Assembly (NCBI GenBank): GCA_002429085.1
Contig: DIYR01000202.1
Span: 1 to 22,410 of the forward strand
Origin: Flavobacteriales bacterium UBA6049
Lineage (GTDB): Bacteria; Bacteroidota; Bacteroidia; Flavobacteriales_G; Salibacteraceae
DNA length: 22,410 nucleotides
Direction: 5' to 3'
Shown here: positions 14,385 to 22,410 of the stretch, piece by piece
How the letters are laid out: each line of letters begins with the position of its first letter
Position numbering within the stretch: position 1 is the stretch's first letter
Program-made: the position numbers and the translations under genes
Notes under the pieces: model-generated
Seen by the model: only the letters and a program-made list of their open reading frames with translations
Told to the model about the DNA's origin: nothing
Database searches by the model: none

Positions 14385-15917
14385 ATGGTTGATATTCGGA
14401 ATTCTATTGTTTCTTGGGTGATGAAGAAACGATTTCATCAGTTAGAACTATTTATGAAGTACCCGCATGAGGTACAAGATGAGTGGTTTAAACGACTAGT
14501 ATCATTAGCAAAAGATACTTCCTGGGGAGAAGGGCATGGATATGGATCTATCCAATCGGTCAATGATTTTAAGAATCGAGTACCCGTTCAAGATTACGAC
14601 AGCATAAAATCGCACATAGATAGAGCAATGAAAGGTGAGCCTGATGTGCTTTGGCCAGGTGAAACAAAATGGTTTGCTAAATCTTCGGGAACAACTTCAG
14701 ATAAGAGTAAATTCATTCCAATTACTACTGAGAGCTTAGAAGATTGTCATTATAAAGGAGGAAAGGACCTTATTTCTATCTATTACAACTACAAACCTGA
14801 ATCACGTTTATTTACAGGAAAAGGATTAGTGCTAGGAGGAAGCAGTACGATCAACGAGTACATGGATAATTCCTTTTACGGAGACTTATCTTCGGTCATT
14901 ATTCGCAACTTACCATTCTGGGCAGAGTATCAACGAACACCAGAAATTGCGGTAGCATTAATGCCAGAATGGGAAGAGAAATTATCTAAAATGGCAGAAA
15001 TTACTGCCGAGCAGAATATTACTAGTATCACTGGAGTACCGTCTTGGACGTTGGTATTGCTAAAGCGTGTTTTGGATATTAAAAATAAATCGACCATTCG
15101 TGAAGTTTGGCCAAACCTTGAAATTTACGCTCACGGAGGAGTAAGTTTTACGCCATACAGAGAACAGTTTGATGAGATACTAGGAATAGAGAACTTTACC
15201 TATTTAGAAACTTACAATGCAAGTGAAGGCTTCTTTGGCTTGCAAGACACTTTTGGTCACCAAGACTCTTCTATGCTACTTATGTTGGATTATGGAATCT
15301 TTTATGAGTTCATTCCAAGCAGTGAGTGGGGTAAGGAATACCCTAAGACTAAGTTACTTCACGAAGTAGAGCTAGGAGAACAATATGCGCTAGTGATTTC
15401 TACAAATGGTGGATTATGGCGTTATCAAATAGGAGATACCATTGAGTTTACTAACCTACATCCATATCGTGTTCGAGTAACAGGGAGAACAAAACACTTT
15501 ATCAATGCATTTGGAGAAGAAGTAATCATTGATAATGCAGAAAAAGCCCTAGAAGTAGCTTGTTTAAAAACCAATGCGAAAGTGGCCGAGTATACAGCTG
15601 GGCCAGTATTTATGGGTAATGGGCAACAAGGTGGGCATGAATGGATCATTGAGTTTGAAAAGCAGCCTACAGACATAGAACAGTTTACCCAAGAGTTAGA
15701 TTCCACTCTTCAAGAAATCAACTCCGATTATGAAGCTAAACGATATAAAAACTTTGTTTTACAGCCTCCTCGTATACATGCTGTAGAAAAAGGCACGTTT
15801 TATGAATGGATGAAACAGCGTGGGAAATTGGGTGGACAAAACAAAGTCCCACGCTTATCAAATAATAGAAAGTATTTAGATGCAGTTTTGGAGAGTTTGG
15901 TTTCTTATTCTGTTTAG
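14385..15917 (+). CDS. GH3 family adenylating enzyme (acyl-acid-amido synthetase like)
   Basis: 510 residues with the three nucleotide-binding motifs of the GH3 family (ANL superfamily): motif I FAKSSGTTSDKSKFIP (97-112), motif II YNASEGFFGLQD, and motif III YQIGDTIEFT followed by RVTGRTKHFINAFGEEV. In plants these enzymes adenylate auxin or jasmonate and join them to amino acids. Bacterial members are common in Bacteroidota but their substrates are unknown, so only adenylation of a carboxylic acid and transfer to an amine is a fair prediction. The length is slightly below plant members but normal for bacterial ones. It is preceded by a terminator and promoter element and overlaps the next gene by 38 bases, so it is first in an operon. 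No phage or mobile context. Confidence 0.92.
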   Translation: MVDIRNSIVSWVMKKRFHQLELFMKYPHEVQDEWFKRLVSLAKDTSWGEGHGYGSIQSVNDFKNRVPVQDYDSIKSHIDRAMKGEPDVLWPGETKWFAKSSGTTSDKSKFIPITTESLEDCHYKGGKDLISIYYNYKPESRLFTGKGLVLGGSSTINEYMDNSFYGDLSSVIIRNLPFWAEYQRTPEIAVALMPEWEEKLSKMAEITAEQNITSITGVPSWTLVLLKRVLDIKNKSTIREVWPNLEIYAHGGVSFTPYREQFDEILGIENFTYLETYNASEGFFGLQDTFGHQDSSMLLMLDYGIFYEFIPSSEWGKEYPKTKLLHEVELGEQYALVISTNGGLWRYQIGDTIEFTNLHPYRVRVTGRTKHFINAFGEEVIIDNAEKALEVACLKTNAKVAEYTAGPVFMGNGQQGGHEWIIEFEKQPTDIEQFTQELDSTLQEINSDYEAKRYKNFVLQPPRIHAVEKGTFYEWMKQRGKLGGQNKVPRLSNNRKYLDAVLESLVSYSV

Positions 15918-16683
15918 TGGAACAACCATTAGTACAATGGCTCAAACCTATGAGCTGGTAAGAGAAATTGACGGTGAATTCGATCAAGTAGCAACAGACA
16001 ATCTTGGAGGGTTATACACAGCTTCTAGAAGCGAGTTAGTTAAGTACACACCAAATGGAGATGTAATCCTACGTAATGGCCTGAACTTGTTGGGAGAGGT
16101 GAGTAGCTTAGATTGTAGCAATGCCTTAAAACTTGTAGTGTTTTACGGTGATTTATCTCAGGTAGTGTTTCTCGATAATCAGTTAGCTCCAAGAGGGGAA
16201 GCATTGCAATTAGATATGTTAGGTTATGCTCAATCGAGCGTAGTTTCATCTTCTTATAACAATGGATTGTGGGTGTTTGATCAACTGTCATTTTCATTGG
16301 TTCGATTGGATGATCGATTGCAAGAAACCAGTCGTACAGCTAGTTTATTGCAGCTATTGGGAGAGCCAATTGAGCCCATTCAGTTAATAGAAGGAAAACA
16401 ATGGCTTTATTTACTGGATAAGCAACACGGAATCTATGTGTTTGACTTATTTGGAACTTACTATAAACGCATCCCTGTTCTTGAGATAGACCATCTAGAT
16501 GTAACTAACGGAATTGTTTTTGCTCAGAAGGGAAGTGAATTGTATTTGTTTGATCCTGTAGCCCTTTCAGAACAACCAATTTCTATATCACAAGACGATG
16601 TGGTTTCGTTCGCTGTACATGGAGAATTCATCTACCGAATTACTCCAAAAAGCTTGCAGATTTTTAAACAAGTTCTTCGCTGA
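15880..16683 (+). CDS. Secreted protein of unknown function, probably beta-propeller-like
   Basis: 267 residues. I do not recognise a family. The start at ATG 15880 lies inside the end of the GH3 gene but gives a clean signal peptide, MQFWRVWFLILFSGTTISTMAQ, cut after AMAQ-like residues near 21-22; the true protein would be periplasmic or outer-membrane-associated. The mature part has several repeats of a strand pattern with alternating hydrophobics and short turns, such as NLGGLYTASRSELVKYTPNG and LLDKQHGIYVFDLFGTYYK, suggestive of a small beta-propeller, as in proteins that scaffold envelope assemblies. No catalytic motif seen and no lipobox Cys. Translation is probably coupled to the GH3 gene. 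A deoxynucleoside kinase follows after 51 bases. Confidence 0.8.
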   Translation: MQFWRVWFLILFSGTTISTMAQTYELVREIDGEFDQVATDNLGGLYTASRSELVKYTPNGDVILRNGLNLLGEVSSLDCSNALKLVVFYGDLSQVVFLDNQLAPRGEALQLDMLGYAQSSVVSSSYNNGLWVFDQLSFSLVRLDDRLQETSRTASLLQLLGEPIEPIQLIEGKQWLYLLDKQHGIYVFDLFGTYYKRIPVLEIDHLDVTNGIVFAQKGSELYLFDPVALSEQPISISQDDVVSFAVHGEFIYRITPKSLQIFKQVLR

Positions 16684-16690
16684 AATCTCC

Positions 16691-16698
16691 TATTTTTG
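16691..16698 (+). promoter_or_regulatory. Candidate -7 element before the kinase gene
   Basis: TATTTTTG fits TAnnTTTG and lies 36 bases before the ATG. It could allow separate transcription of the kinase. No -33 element at standard spacing. Confidence 0.3.
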
Positions 16699-16734
16699 GT
16701 TTCTTTGACTTAGACTAAAGACAACACAGAATAT

Positions 16735-17355
16735 ATGTCTCTACACGTTGCAATAGCCGGTAATATCGGATCGGGAAAAACCACTTTAACTGAATCTCTA
16801 GCTAAACATTATAATTGGGAACCACACTTTGAAGATGTGGATGAAAACCCATACTTGAATGATTTTTATACCGAGATGCAACGTTGGTCTTTCAACCTTC
16901 AAGTGTACTTTTTGAATAGTCGATTTGCGCAAGTAATGGACATTCGTAATAGTAACAAGAAAGTGATTCAGGATAGAACCATCTATGAAGATGCTTTCAT
17001 TTTTGCTCCCAACTTGCATGCAATGGGACTAATGACCACAAGAGATTTTGAAAACTATTTCTCGTTGTTCACAATGATTGAGGGCTTTATTCAACCGCCA
17101 GATTTAATGGTTTACTTAAAAGCTAGCGTGCCAACATTGGTTCAACAGATTCAATCTCGCGGAAGAGAATATGAAGAGGCTATCAGATTAGATTACCTAA
17201 AGAGGTTGAACGAGCGCTACGAGTCTTGGATTAGCTCATATGATAAAGGAAAGCTCATTGTAATTGATGTAGACAACAATAACTTTAAAGAAGACAAAGA
17301 AGACCTCGGTATGATTATTCACCGTATTGATACTGAGTTGCATGGCTTGTTTTAA
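16735..17355 (+). CDS. Deoxynucleoside kinase
   Basis: 206 residues, a cytoplasmic deoxyadenosine/deoxyguanosine/deoxycytidine kinase-type enzyme that phosphorylates salvaged deoxynucleosides with ATP. Walker A GNIGSGKTT (9-17) is followed by the substrate-side FEDVDENPYL, which carries the base-proximal Glu, then WSFNLQVYFLNSRF, QDRTIYEDAFIF with the DRT version of the DRS motif, and an arginine-rich lid IQSRGREYEEAI. Length and motif order match the family. The exact nucleoside cannot be assigned from sequence. It sits between a secreted protein and a lipoprotein, so its operon partners give no functional hint. Confidence 0.93.
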   Translation: MSLHVAIAGNIGSGKTTLTESLAKHYNWEPHFEDVDENPYLNDFYTEMQRWSFNLQVYFLNSRFAQVMDIRNSNKKVIQDRTIYEDAFIFAPNLHAMGLMTTRDFENYFSLFTMIEGFIQPPDLMVYLKASVPTLVQQIQSRGREYEEAIRLDYLKRLNERYESWISSYDKGKLIVIDVDNNNFKEDKEDLGMIIHRIDTELHGLF

Positions 17356-17387
17356 AACAGTAGATTCGTGCCATTAATCGATAGACT

Positions 17388-17912
17388 ATGAAAAAACAAC
17401 TACTTACGTTCCTTACAATTTTCGCAATGGCTTTTGTAGCATGTGAAAAAGATGAAGATTCAGAAGATAATGGATCTAACGGAGGGCAAACTGTTAATCC
17501 TTACAACACTGCTTTTAACGTAGTTCTAAAGACTCCAACAGCAACAACAGATTCTAGTTACAACCAAGTGATATGGAATACATATGATGCAAAGGCAGTG
17601 AAAGAGGGGGAGTACATCATTCAAGCTAAAGATGCGCTTGCTTCTACATTCATGTTAGGAACATTTAACATTAGTACAGGTACTCAAACTGTTATGGCGC
17701 CAAGCTTTATTCACCATGGTGACGTAAAAGATTTAAGTATTGGGGGGTATGGTGTGTTAGATATTCAGAGTGTGGACGAAACAAACCGACTAATTTCGGG
17801 TACTTATGAGTATTCTTTCTCTAAATATTTCCAGTCATCTACATCAACTTTAACTGGTTCAAGAACAGGAGAATTGACAGTTACGTTTAACAACGTACAT
17901 TACGATCAATGA
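17388..17912 (+). CDS. Lipoprotein of unknown function
   Basis: 174 residues. The signal peptide MKKQLLTFLTIFAMAFVAC carries a lipobox ending at C19; the next residues, EKDEDSEDNGSNGG, are acidic and flexible, like the export signal that sends Bacteroidota lipoproteins to the outer face of the outer membrane. The remainder looks like a small beta-barrel or calycin-like domain: FNISTGTQTV, then LISGTYEYSFSKYF and a final GELTVTFNNVHY. I do not recognise a named family. Its stop overlaps the next gene's first possible start (ATGA). Confidence 0.85.
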   Translation: MKKQLLTFLTIFAMAFVACEKDEDSEDNGSNGGQTVNPYNTAFNVVLKTPTATTDSSYNQVIWNTYDAKAVKEGEYIIQAKDALASTFMLGTFNISTGTQTVMAPSFIHHGDVKDLSIGGYGVLDIQSVDETNRLISGTYEYSFSKYFQSSTSTLTGSRTGELTVTFNNVHYDQ

Positions 17913-17935
17913 TCAGTTTTGTAGAAAATATATAC

Positions 17936-19450
17936 ATGAAAAAGAGGGCTCTACAAGCTCTCTTTTTTTTTAGTCTTCTACTTCCTCTGATATCAGATTC
18001 GTTCAGTTTTGATAGATTTTATTCAATAGGGTGGGTCGCGTTATCATTAGTAACAGTGTTTTTGATAGTGTTCCAAACTACTTTTCATTGGAGAGCATGT
18101 TTAATAGGGATTGGGCTATTGATTGTTACAAGCATATTTGCACATCTCAGTAATTACCATACCGATTTAGCATCACTATCTCACGTATTAATTATCGTTA
18201 CATTATTCTCTATTTCACCAAATTTTGAACTCGATCAGGCGAGACGTCTATTGTTTAAGCCAGTAGCTTCAGCTTTCTCCATTATGTGTGCAGTGCTGAT
18301 ATATATACTGATTCAGAATTACTTGACAGAAGGGTATAGTCATCAATCTACCTATAATGTAGCTCCTTTTTTCGCACACAGAAACATTGCTTTAGAGCAT
18401 GTTAGCTTACTAGCCTTGATATTGCTCATCTTATCCAACAGCTGGAAACGGGTGATCTGGTGGTTTCCCTTTTTCATAATCCTAGTTATGTTCTTTCAAG
18501 CAAGAGCAGCAGTACTTTTAGTGGCTTTGGGTATACTGATTTGGGGAGTCAAAAACTACCCTATAAAGAGGGTACTAGCAGTAATGGCACTTGTTGTGTT
18601 TGGGTATTTTACTATAGCAGGAGTTTGGAGTTATGTATCATTCGAGTCATATAATGCATGGTTTAGTGGAATGCCTGATATATGGAAATCAATTGATCCC
18701 GTGTACAATCTCTTTTACATGTCTAGTAGCAATGAGCGGATGAAAATATGGAGTTGGACTTGGAAAGAACTGAGTTTCCTTCCTCATGGTTTAGGACAAT
18801 GGAAAATTCTTTCTCAAGGATGGATTATTCTTCCTAATTACGATTGTTTAACGGTGGTGCGAAGACCTCATAATGAGTTGTTGTTGGCCCTTTATGAGAT
18901 GGGGATTATTGGTGGGATTTGCTTTTTCGGACTTCTTCTGTACTTGAAGCCATCTAAGTATTGGTTGGCAGTTTTACCAGTTTTACTGTTTTCATTTCCT
19001 TTAGAACGAGCTAGTATGATCATTCCTATATGGCTATTACTTTCTATCCGAAATAAACAAGTTACTGGTTCAATACCTCTTCAAGCGAAGTGGCTTACTC
19101 TTTCATTATTAGTGTTTGCTAGCTTGATTCACTTGGGGAGATGGAGAGCAGATTATTTGTATGCCAATTATGTAGAAGATGTTACTACAGTTAGAGAGCT
19201 AAACATAATAGATCAACAAGTTTTAGAAATATTTCCATATGACTTTATGCTGAATCACCATGATAAGTACAAAGCATTTTCAGCTATAGAGGCAGGAGAA
19301 TTGAATGAAGCACTAGATCTTGTTTGGGAAAATTATGAGCGTAATCCCAATTTTTATGGGAATTACATTTTCTTGAAACAATTGGCGAAAGATGTAAATG
19401 GTCAAGAAATAGAATCGAATATGAAATATTCATGCGAGGTTGAAAATTAA
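17936..19450 (+). CDS. O-antigen ligase / Wzy-like polytopic membrane protein
   Basis: 504 residues from ATG 17936, which opens directly into MKKRALQALFFFSLLLPLI. An alternative ATG at 17909 overlaps the preceding stop as ATGA and adds nine residues. About ten hydrophobic segments are visible. Ligase-family landmarks are FFAHRNIALEHVSLLALILL, the periplasmic segment SSNERMKIWSWTWKEL with PHGLGQW, and the conserved RRPHNELLLALYEMGIIGG near the end of the membrane part. The last about 90 residues are soluble and helical (LDLVWENYERNPNFYGN), perhaps a TPR-like tail. Members join polysaccharide to lipid A or another acceptor, or polymerise glycan, at the periplasmic face; in Bacteroidota some modify proteins. 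No glycan synthesis cluster is visible here. Confidence 0.87.
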   Translation: MKKRALQALFFFSLLLPLISDSFSFDRFYSIGWVALSLVTVFLIVFQTTFHWRACLIGIGLLIVTSIFAHLSNYHTDLASLSHVLIIVTLFSISPNFELDQARRLLFKPVASAFSIMCAVLIYILIQNYLTEGYSHQSTYNVAPFFAHRNIALEHVSLLALILLILSNSWKRVIWWFPFFIILVMFFQARAAVLLVALGILIWGVKNYPIKRVLAVMALVVFGYFTIAGVWSYVSFESYNAWFSGMPDIWKSIDPVYNLFYMSSSNERMKIWSWTWKELSFLPHGLGQWKILSQGWIILPNYDCLTVVRRPHNELLLALYEMGIIGGICFFGLLLYLKPSKYWLAVLPVLLFSFPLERASMIIPIWLLLSIRNKQVTGSIPLQAKWLTLSLLVFASLIHLGRWRADYLYANYVEDVTTVRELNIIDQQVLEIFPYDFMLNHHDKYKAFSAIEAGELNEALDLVWENYERNPNFYGNYIFLKQLAKDVNGQEIESNMKYSCEVEN

Positions 19451-19480
19451 AACCCCTTCTATTCAATAGAAGGGGTTTTT
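19449..19480. terminator. Bidirectional terminator between convergent genes
   Basis: AAAACCCCTTCTATT and AATAGAAGGGGTTTT are perfect 15-base complements around a single C. A T run lies on either strand, so it can stop both the O-antigen-ligase-like gene and the opposing TonB receptor. Confidence 0.93.
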
Positions 19481-19517
19481 CATGAAGGAATAATCAACTA
19501 ACCTTACATGAAACGTA

Positions 19518-21950
19518 TTAAAAATAGATGCGATACATAATGTTGGGTAATAAGCCGAACTGAGTAGTGTAACCAACGCCTCCTTGCTCACTTTCATCAT
19601 AGTATTCTGTTAATTTTCCTTTGTTGTCTGTGATGTTTTCAAGGTTGAAGAATATTTCATGTGTGGTAGATTTCTTTTCAATCTTATAACTACCAGATAA
19701 AGTCACAGCATATAGATCTTCTAAAGATTGCTCATAAGCTTTATCGTAATCCCAGTATTGACCATTTTCTGGGTCTACTGCCAAGTTACCATTTGCATCA
19801 CGAAGCAATGGAATTACCTTTTGACCGCCACCAACAAACACTTTAGCATTTAATGCAAGTGTTTTGTTCTTCTTCTTTCCTAAGTTGGTGAACTCTTTAC
19901 CGCCAATAGCATTAACTACATAGTTGCCATTGAAACGAGTGTTACGCTCAACTCCTTCTAAGGTTTCATACTTCGATTCGTACAGAGAAGTGTTGAACAG
20001 GAAGTAATAATTTTTGTGGAAACTTTTCTGTAGCGTTAGTTCTAGACCATAGTTCTTTCCAGTTCCTTCATTCACTAATTCAACATAATCTATGTTATTC
20101 GATTCGTTGATAGTAGAAAAGGTGCTGTTAGGATCATTGGATACAGGTAAATCATACAAGTATTGATAATAGACTTCTGAAGTTAGGCTTAGTTGAGGTG
20201 TGAAATGGTGAGTATATCCAAGTACGAAATGATGTGACTTTAAAAGATTGAGGTCAAGATTAGTTTGCTTGTAACTGTCGTCTAATTGTTCAATTTCAGC
20301 AAAGTAATGATGTACATTTTCCATAACAGTATGTAAGCCATACCCAAAACGAATGTTGTCTTTTTCAGTAAACTGCCACGATGCACTCAGCCTAGGCTCA
20401 ATAGTATATTTATTATTGAAGAATACGTTTGTATTGTGCATTCCAGCTACGATATCAATATTTCCAGTTACTTGGTGTTTCCAACTAATAAATGACCTTA
20501 AGTTGCCCAGTTTTTCATCAAAACTTAGAGGAGTTTCTAAAGTTGAATCTGCCGAATTCAGTTGCTTTTGAGTGAAAGATTCTGTGAAAAGCGTATAGAT
20601 AGCTCCTGTTTGGAATGTGTTTTTTGCATTTATTTTTCGTTGATATTTAGATTCTGCTCGGTATGTAGACTTTAACAATTCACTTTGTAGACTTGGAGTT
20701 GTAAAGCCATTCTCAAATTTTCGAAGAATGTCATCATCAATACCTTCTGCAGAGAACGATAAAGCAGTTTTTAAAAAGCTTTTGTTATCTACAGTAATAA
20801 AATGATTTAAACCAGTATTGAATAGGTAAGTAGCCTTATCGTAATCTTCATTGAATTCTCCGTTCATGTTGTCATCAGTGGGCATACTCCAACTAACATT
20901 AGTAGCATCTTTCAAATGAAATGTGCTACGTCCACCTAAACCAAACCAAGAAAACGTACCGAACTTTTTAGTGGGTAAATAAAGTTTGAAGGCCGCATCC
21001 TGAAACACAGGATCTCCTTCAATATCTAGCAAACCCGCTTCACTTAAAATAGAGGATGTCGAATATCTGTAGTTAACCAGAAATGATCCTTTGTATCCTT
21101 TTTTAAGAGGGCCTTCAAGGGTTAAATCAGTACCAATTAGTCCAATTCCAGCAATTCCCTCTAGTTTATCACTATTACCATTTCGAAGTTTGATGTCATA
21201 AATTCCGGAAATTGTATTCCCAAATTCGGCAGGAAATGCACCCGTATAAAAGTCAGAGGTGCTTAATAAATTAGCGTTTAAAGCACTGGTAGAACCCATA
21301 GCTGCACTTTGATCTGCAAAATGATTCGGGTTAGTAATAGGCATTCCTTCTAATCGCCATTGCATGTACTTTGGAGAGTTACCCCGTACAATAATATCGT
21401 TACCTCCATTTTGCGAGTTAGTAACTCCTGCGAAATTGGACGTTACACGAGCAGGATCATTGAAACTAGCTGAAAGACGATTCATTTCTTCTGTTGTAAC
21501 CGATCTGGCACTGATTAATGCCATATCGTTCATGGGTTTTCCATTGTCACCAGAAGCTGTTACGACAACTTCATTTAATCCCATACTAAGTTCATTCAAT
21601 GAAAAATTGAACATTGATTCTCTACCTGAGTAAGCAATAGCATTGGGGTAAACCTGAGTTTCGTATCCGATAAATGAAATGGTAATAGAATGACGTCCAA
21701 CAGGTATATTCTCTAAACGATAATTGCCGTTAATATCAGTTACGGTTCCAATAATTGGGTCTGAATTAGTAATGAAAACAGTTGCTCCTGGAAGTGGCTG
21801 TTTGCTATCAGCATCTAATATCAATCCTTTAAATACAGAGGTGTATGATATCTCTTCGTTTATTGATTGACCTTTTGTGGTGGCAATACCTAGCAGAATA
21901 AGGGTAAGTAATGTGGATACATCAAATAGAGTTTGATAAGTACGTTTCAT
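19518..21950 (-). CDS. TonB-dependent outer membrane receptor with carboxypeptidase-regulatory-like domain
   Basis: 810 residues. A signal peptide (hydrophobic about 10-24) ends near TTKGQ at 28. Residues about 38-125 are the carboxypeptidase-regulatory domain common in Bacteroidota receptors (VFKGLILDADSKQPLPGATV, then GYETQVYP). The plug domain covers about 127-245, starting LNEVVVTAS and including VRGNSPKYMQWRLEGMPITN. The rest is a beta-barrel with alternating aromatic strands, and the protein ends in aromatic MYRIYF, an outer-membrane assembly signal. It would import a large or scarce ligand using TonB energy; the ligand is not predictable and no SusD partner is adjacent. The gene is transcribed toward the left and preceded by a 167-base gap holding a hairpin. 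Confidence 0.95.
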   Translation of the reverse strand: MKRTYQTLFDVSTLLTLILLGIATTKGQSINEEISYTSVFKGLILDADSKQPLPGATVFITNSDPIIGTVTDINGNYRLENIPVGRHSITISFIGYETQVYPNAIAYSGRESMFNFSLNELSMGLNEVVVTASGDNGKPMNDMALISARSVTTEEMNRLSASFNDPARVTSNFAGVTNSQNGGNDIIVRGNSPKYMQWRLEGMPITNPNHFADQSAAMGSTSALNANLLSTSDFYTGAFPAEFGNTISGIYDIKLRNGNSDKLEGIAGIGLIGTDLTLEGPLKKGYKGSFLVNYRYSTSSILSEAGLLDIEGDPVFQDAAFKLYLPTKKFGTFSWFGLGGRSTFHLKDATNVSWSMPTDDNMNGEFNEDYDKATYLFNTGLNHFITVDNKSFLKTALSFSAEGIDDDILRKFENGFTTPSLQSELLKSTYRAESKYQRKINAKNTFQTGAIYTLFTESFTQKQLNSADSTLETPLSFDEKLGNLRSFISWKHQVTGNIDIVAGMHNTNVFFNNKYTIEPRLSASWQFTEKDNIRFGYGLHTVMENVHHYFAEIEQLDDSYKQTNLDLNLLKSHHFVLGYTHHFTPQLSLTSEVYYQYLYDLPVSNDPNSTFSTINESNNIDYVELVNEGTGKNYGLELTLQKSFHKNYYFLFNTSLYESKYETLEGVERNTRFNGNYVVNAIGGKEFTNLGKKKNKTLALNAKVFVGGGQKVIPLLRDANGNLAVDPENGQYWDYDKAYEQSLEDLYAVTLSGSYKIEKKSTTHEIFFNLENITDNKGKLTEYYDESEQGGVGYTTQFGLLPNIMYRIYF

Positions 21951-22006
21951 GAGTTTTATGCGTTGATTTCTGAGGTCAAATGTCCCCTGCTACCAACTGC
22001 TAATCG

Positions 22007-22026
22007 TCCTGAGATGTATTTCAGGA
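22007..22026. other. Inverted repeat upstream of the TonB receptor gene
   Basis: TCCTGA and TCAGGA flank an 8-base spacer, 57 bases upstream of the receptor start. It could be an operator or leader hairpin. No regulator can be named from it. Confidence 0.35.
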
Positions 22027-22062
22027 ACTACTCATGATTTTTCGGACCTTGTGTTTGGATAT

Positions 22063-22095
22063 AAAAAAGCCCAGACAAAGTGTCTAGGCCTTTTT
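22063..22095 (-). terminator. Terminator of the pyrophosphatase gene
   Basis: On the minus strand, AGGCCTAGACA pairs with TGTCTGGGCTT with a mismatch and a wobble, closing a CTT loop and followed by a T run. It lies 22 bases past the pyrophosphatase stop. Confidence 0.8.
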
Positions 22096-22117
22096 GTATC
22101 AATATTGAATTATCAGC

Positions 22118-22410
22118 TTACTCTTCTGTTGCTGTAGTTTTCTCGGCTAATTCAATCTTCTTGCTATCATCTTGATTAGTATCAGCATGATGTCCTTTAC
22201 CGCTGATTTCACCTAGTATCGGTGCTATTACTAATCCAACTAAACATGTTAATTTAATTAAGATGTTCATAGAAGGACCAGAAGTATCTTTAAACGGATC
22301 ACCTACAGTATCACCAGTTACTGCTGCTTTGTGAGCATCAGAACCTTTATAAGTCAATTTACCATCGATTTCAACACCCGCTTCGAATGACTTTTTAGCA
22401 TTATCCCAAG
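22118..22410 (-). CDS. hppA: Membrane-bound ion-translocating pyrophosphatase, C-terminal end (partial)
   Basis: The last 96 codons of a polytopic pump that hydrolyses pyrophosphate to move Na+ or H+ across the inner membrane. The frame is open to the window edge, beginning WDNAKKSFEAGV; nothing of the N-terminal 600 or so residues is visible. The family signature GDTVGDPFKDTSGP is present, with its Asp, Lys and Asp pyrophosphate/Mg ligands, followed by the last membrane helix MNILIKLTCLVGLVIAPIL. A Na+ versus H+ choice, or K+ dependence, cannot be judged from this part. The final about 30 residues are a charged tail, GKGHHADTNQDDSKKIELAE, longer than in many homologues. A terminator follows. 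Confidence 0.95.
   Translation of the reverse strand, partial: WDNAKKSFEAGVEIDGKLTYKGSDAHKAAVTGDTVGDPFKDTSGPSMNILIKLTCLVGLVIAPILGEISGKGHHADTNQDDSKKIELAEKTTATEE

Noticed and set aside
1..22410. CRISPR arrays, tRNA/rRNA genes, transposases, integrases or prophage genes
   Set aside because: No regular direct-repeat array, no cloverleaf-like sequence and no recombinase motif was found anywhere in the window.

Overview
The window reads as chromosomal DNA from a marine-type Bacteroidota, most likely a member of the Flavobacteriales. The reasons are a secreted protein with SprB-like repeats and a type IX secretion C-terminal sorting domain, a SusC-like TonB receptor with an N-terminal carboxypeptidase-regulatory domain, a lipoprotein with an acidic stretch after the lipidated Cys, a bacterial GH3-family enzyme, TAnnTTTG promoter elements, and generally AT-rich DNA with little Shine-Dalgarno signal. 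This placement is inference from gene content. No gap between genes exceeds about 240 bases.

Layout. (1) 1-2106: 3' part of acnB, closed by a strong terminator. (2) 2225-9830: a block that looks accessory. It holds a MepB-family protein, a TIR-domain protein, a WYL regulator, a cluster of palindromes (4542-4740), an epoxide-hydrolase-like alpha/beta hydrolase, an AraC regulator followed by a thioredoxin-reductase-like flavoprotein and a methyltransferase, and a CobW/COG0523 GTPase. (3) 10069-12333: a second aconitase, acnA, complete in sequence but cut by an in-frame TAA at 11608-11610, at the expected linker between domains 1-3 and the C-terminal swivel domain. (4) 12461-14242: the type IX cargo protein. 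(5) 14385-19450: a co-directional run of GH3 enzyme, secreted protein, deoxynucleoside kinase, lipoprotein and O-antigen-ligase-like membrane protein. (6) Minus strand, 21950 down to 19518: the TonB receptor, convergent with the previous run across a 15-bp perfect palindrome that can stop both. (7) Minus strand, 22410 down to 22118: C-terminal end of a membrane pyrophosphatase, running off the window.

How the genes fit together. The two aconitases serve the citrate-to-isocitrate step. AcnB is intact as far as it is visible, so a damaged acnA could be tolerated. The hydrolase, the flavoprotein, the methyltransferase and their two regulators look like small-molecule or stress-response functions. 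The TIR protein is a plausible defence effector. The right-hand genes concern the cell surface and secretion, apart from the kinase and the GH3 enzyme.

The most notable observations are the acnA stop codon at a domain boundary, an imperfect 26-bp copy of the acnB 3' end downstream of mepB, the palindrome cluster at 4542-4740, the TIR protein with an unrecognised C-terminal half, a CobW-type GTPase whose CxCC metal motif has become CVLS, and a Tat-signal-like N-terminus on the flavoprotein. I saw no tRNA, rRNA, CRISPR array, transposase or integrase.
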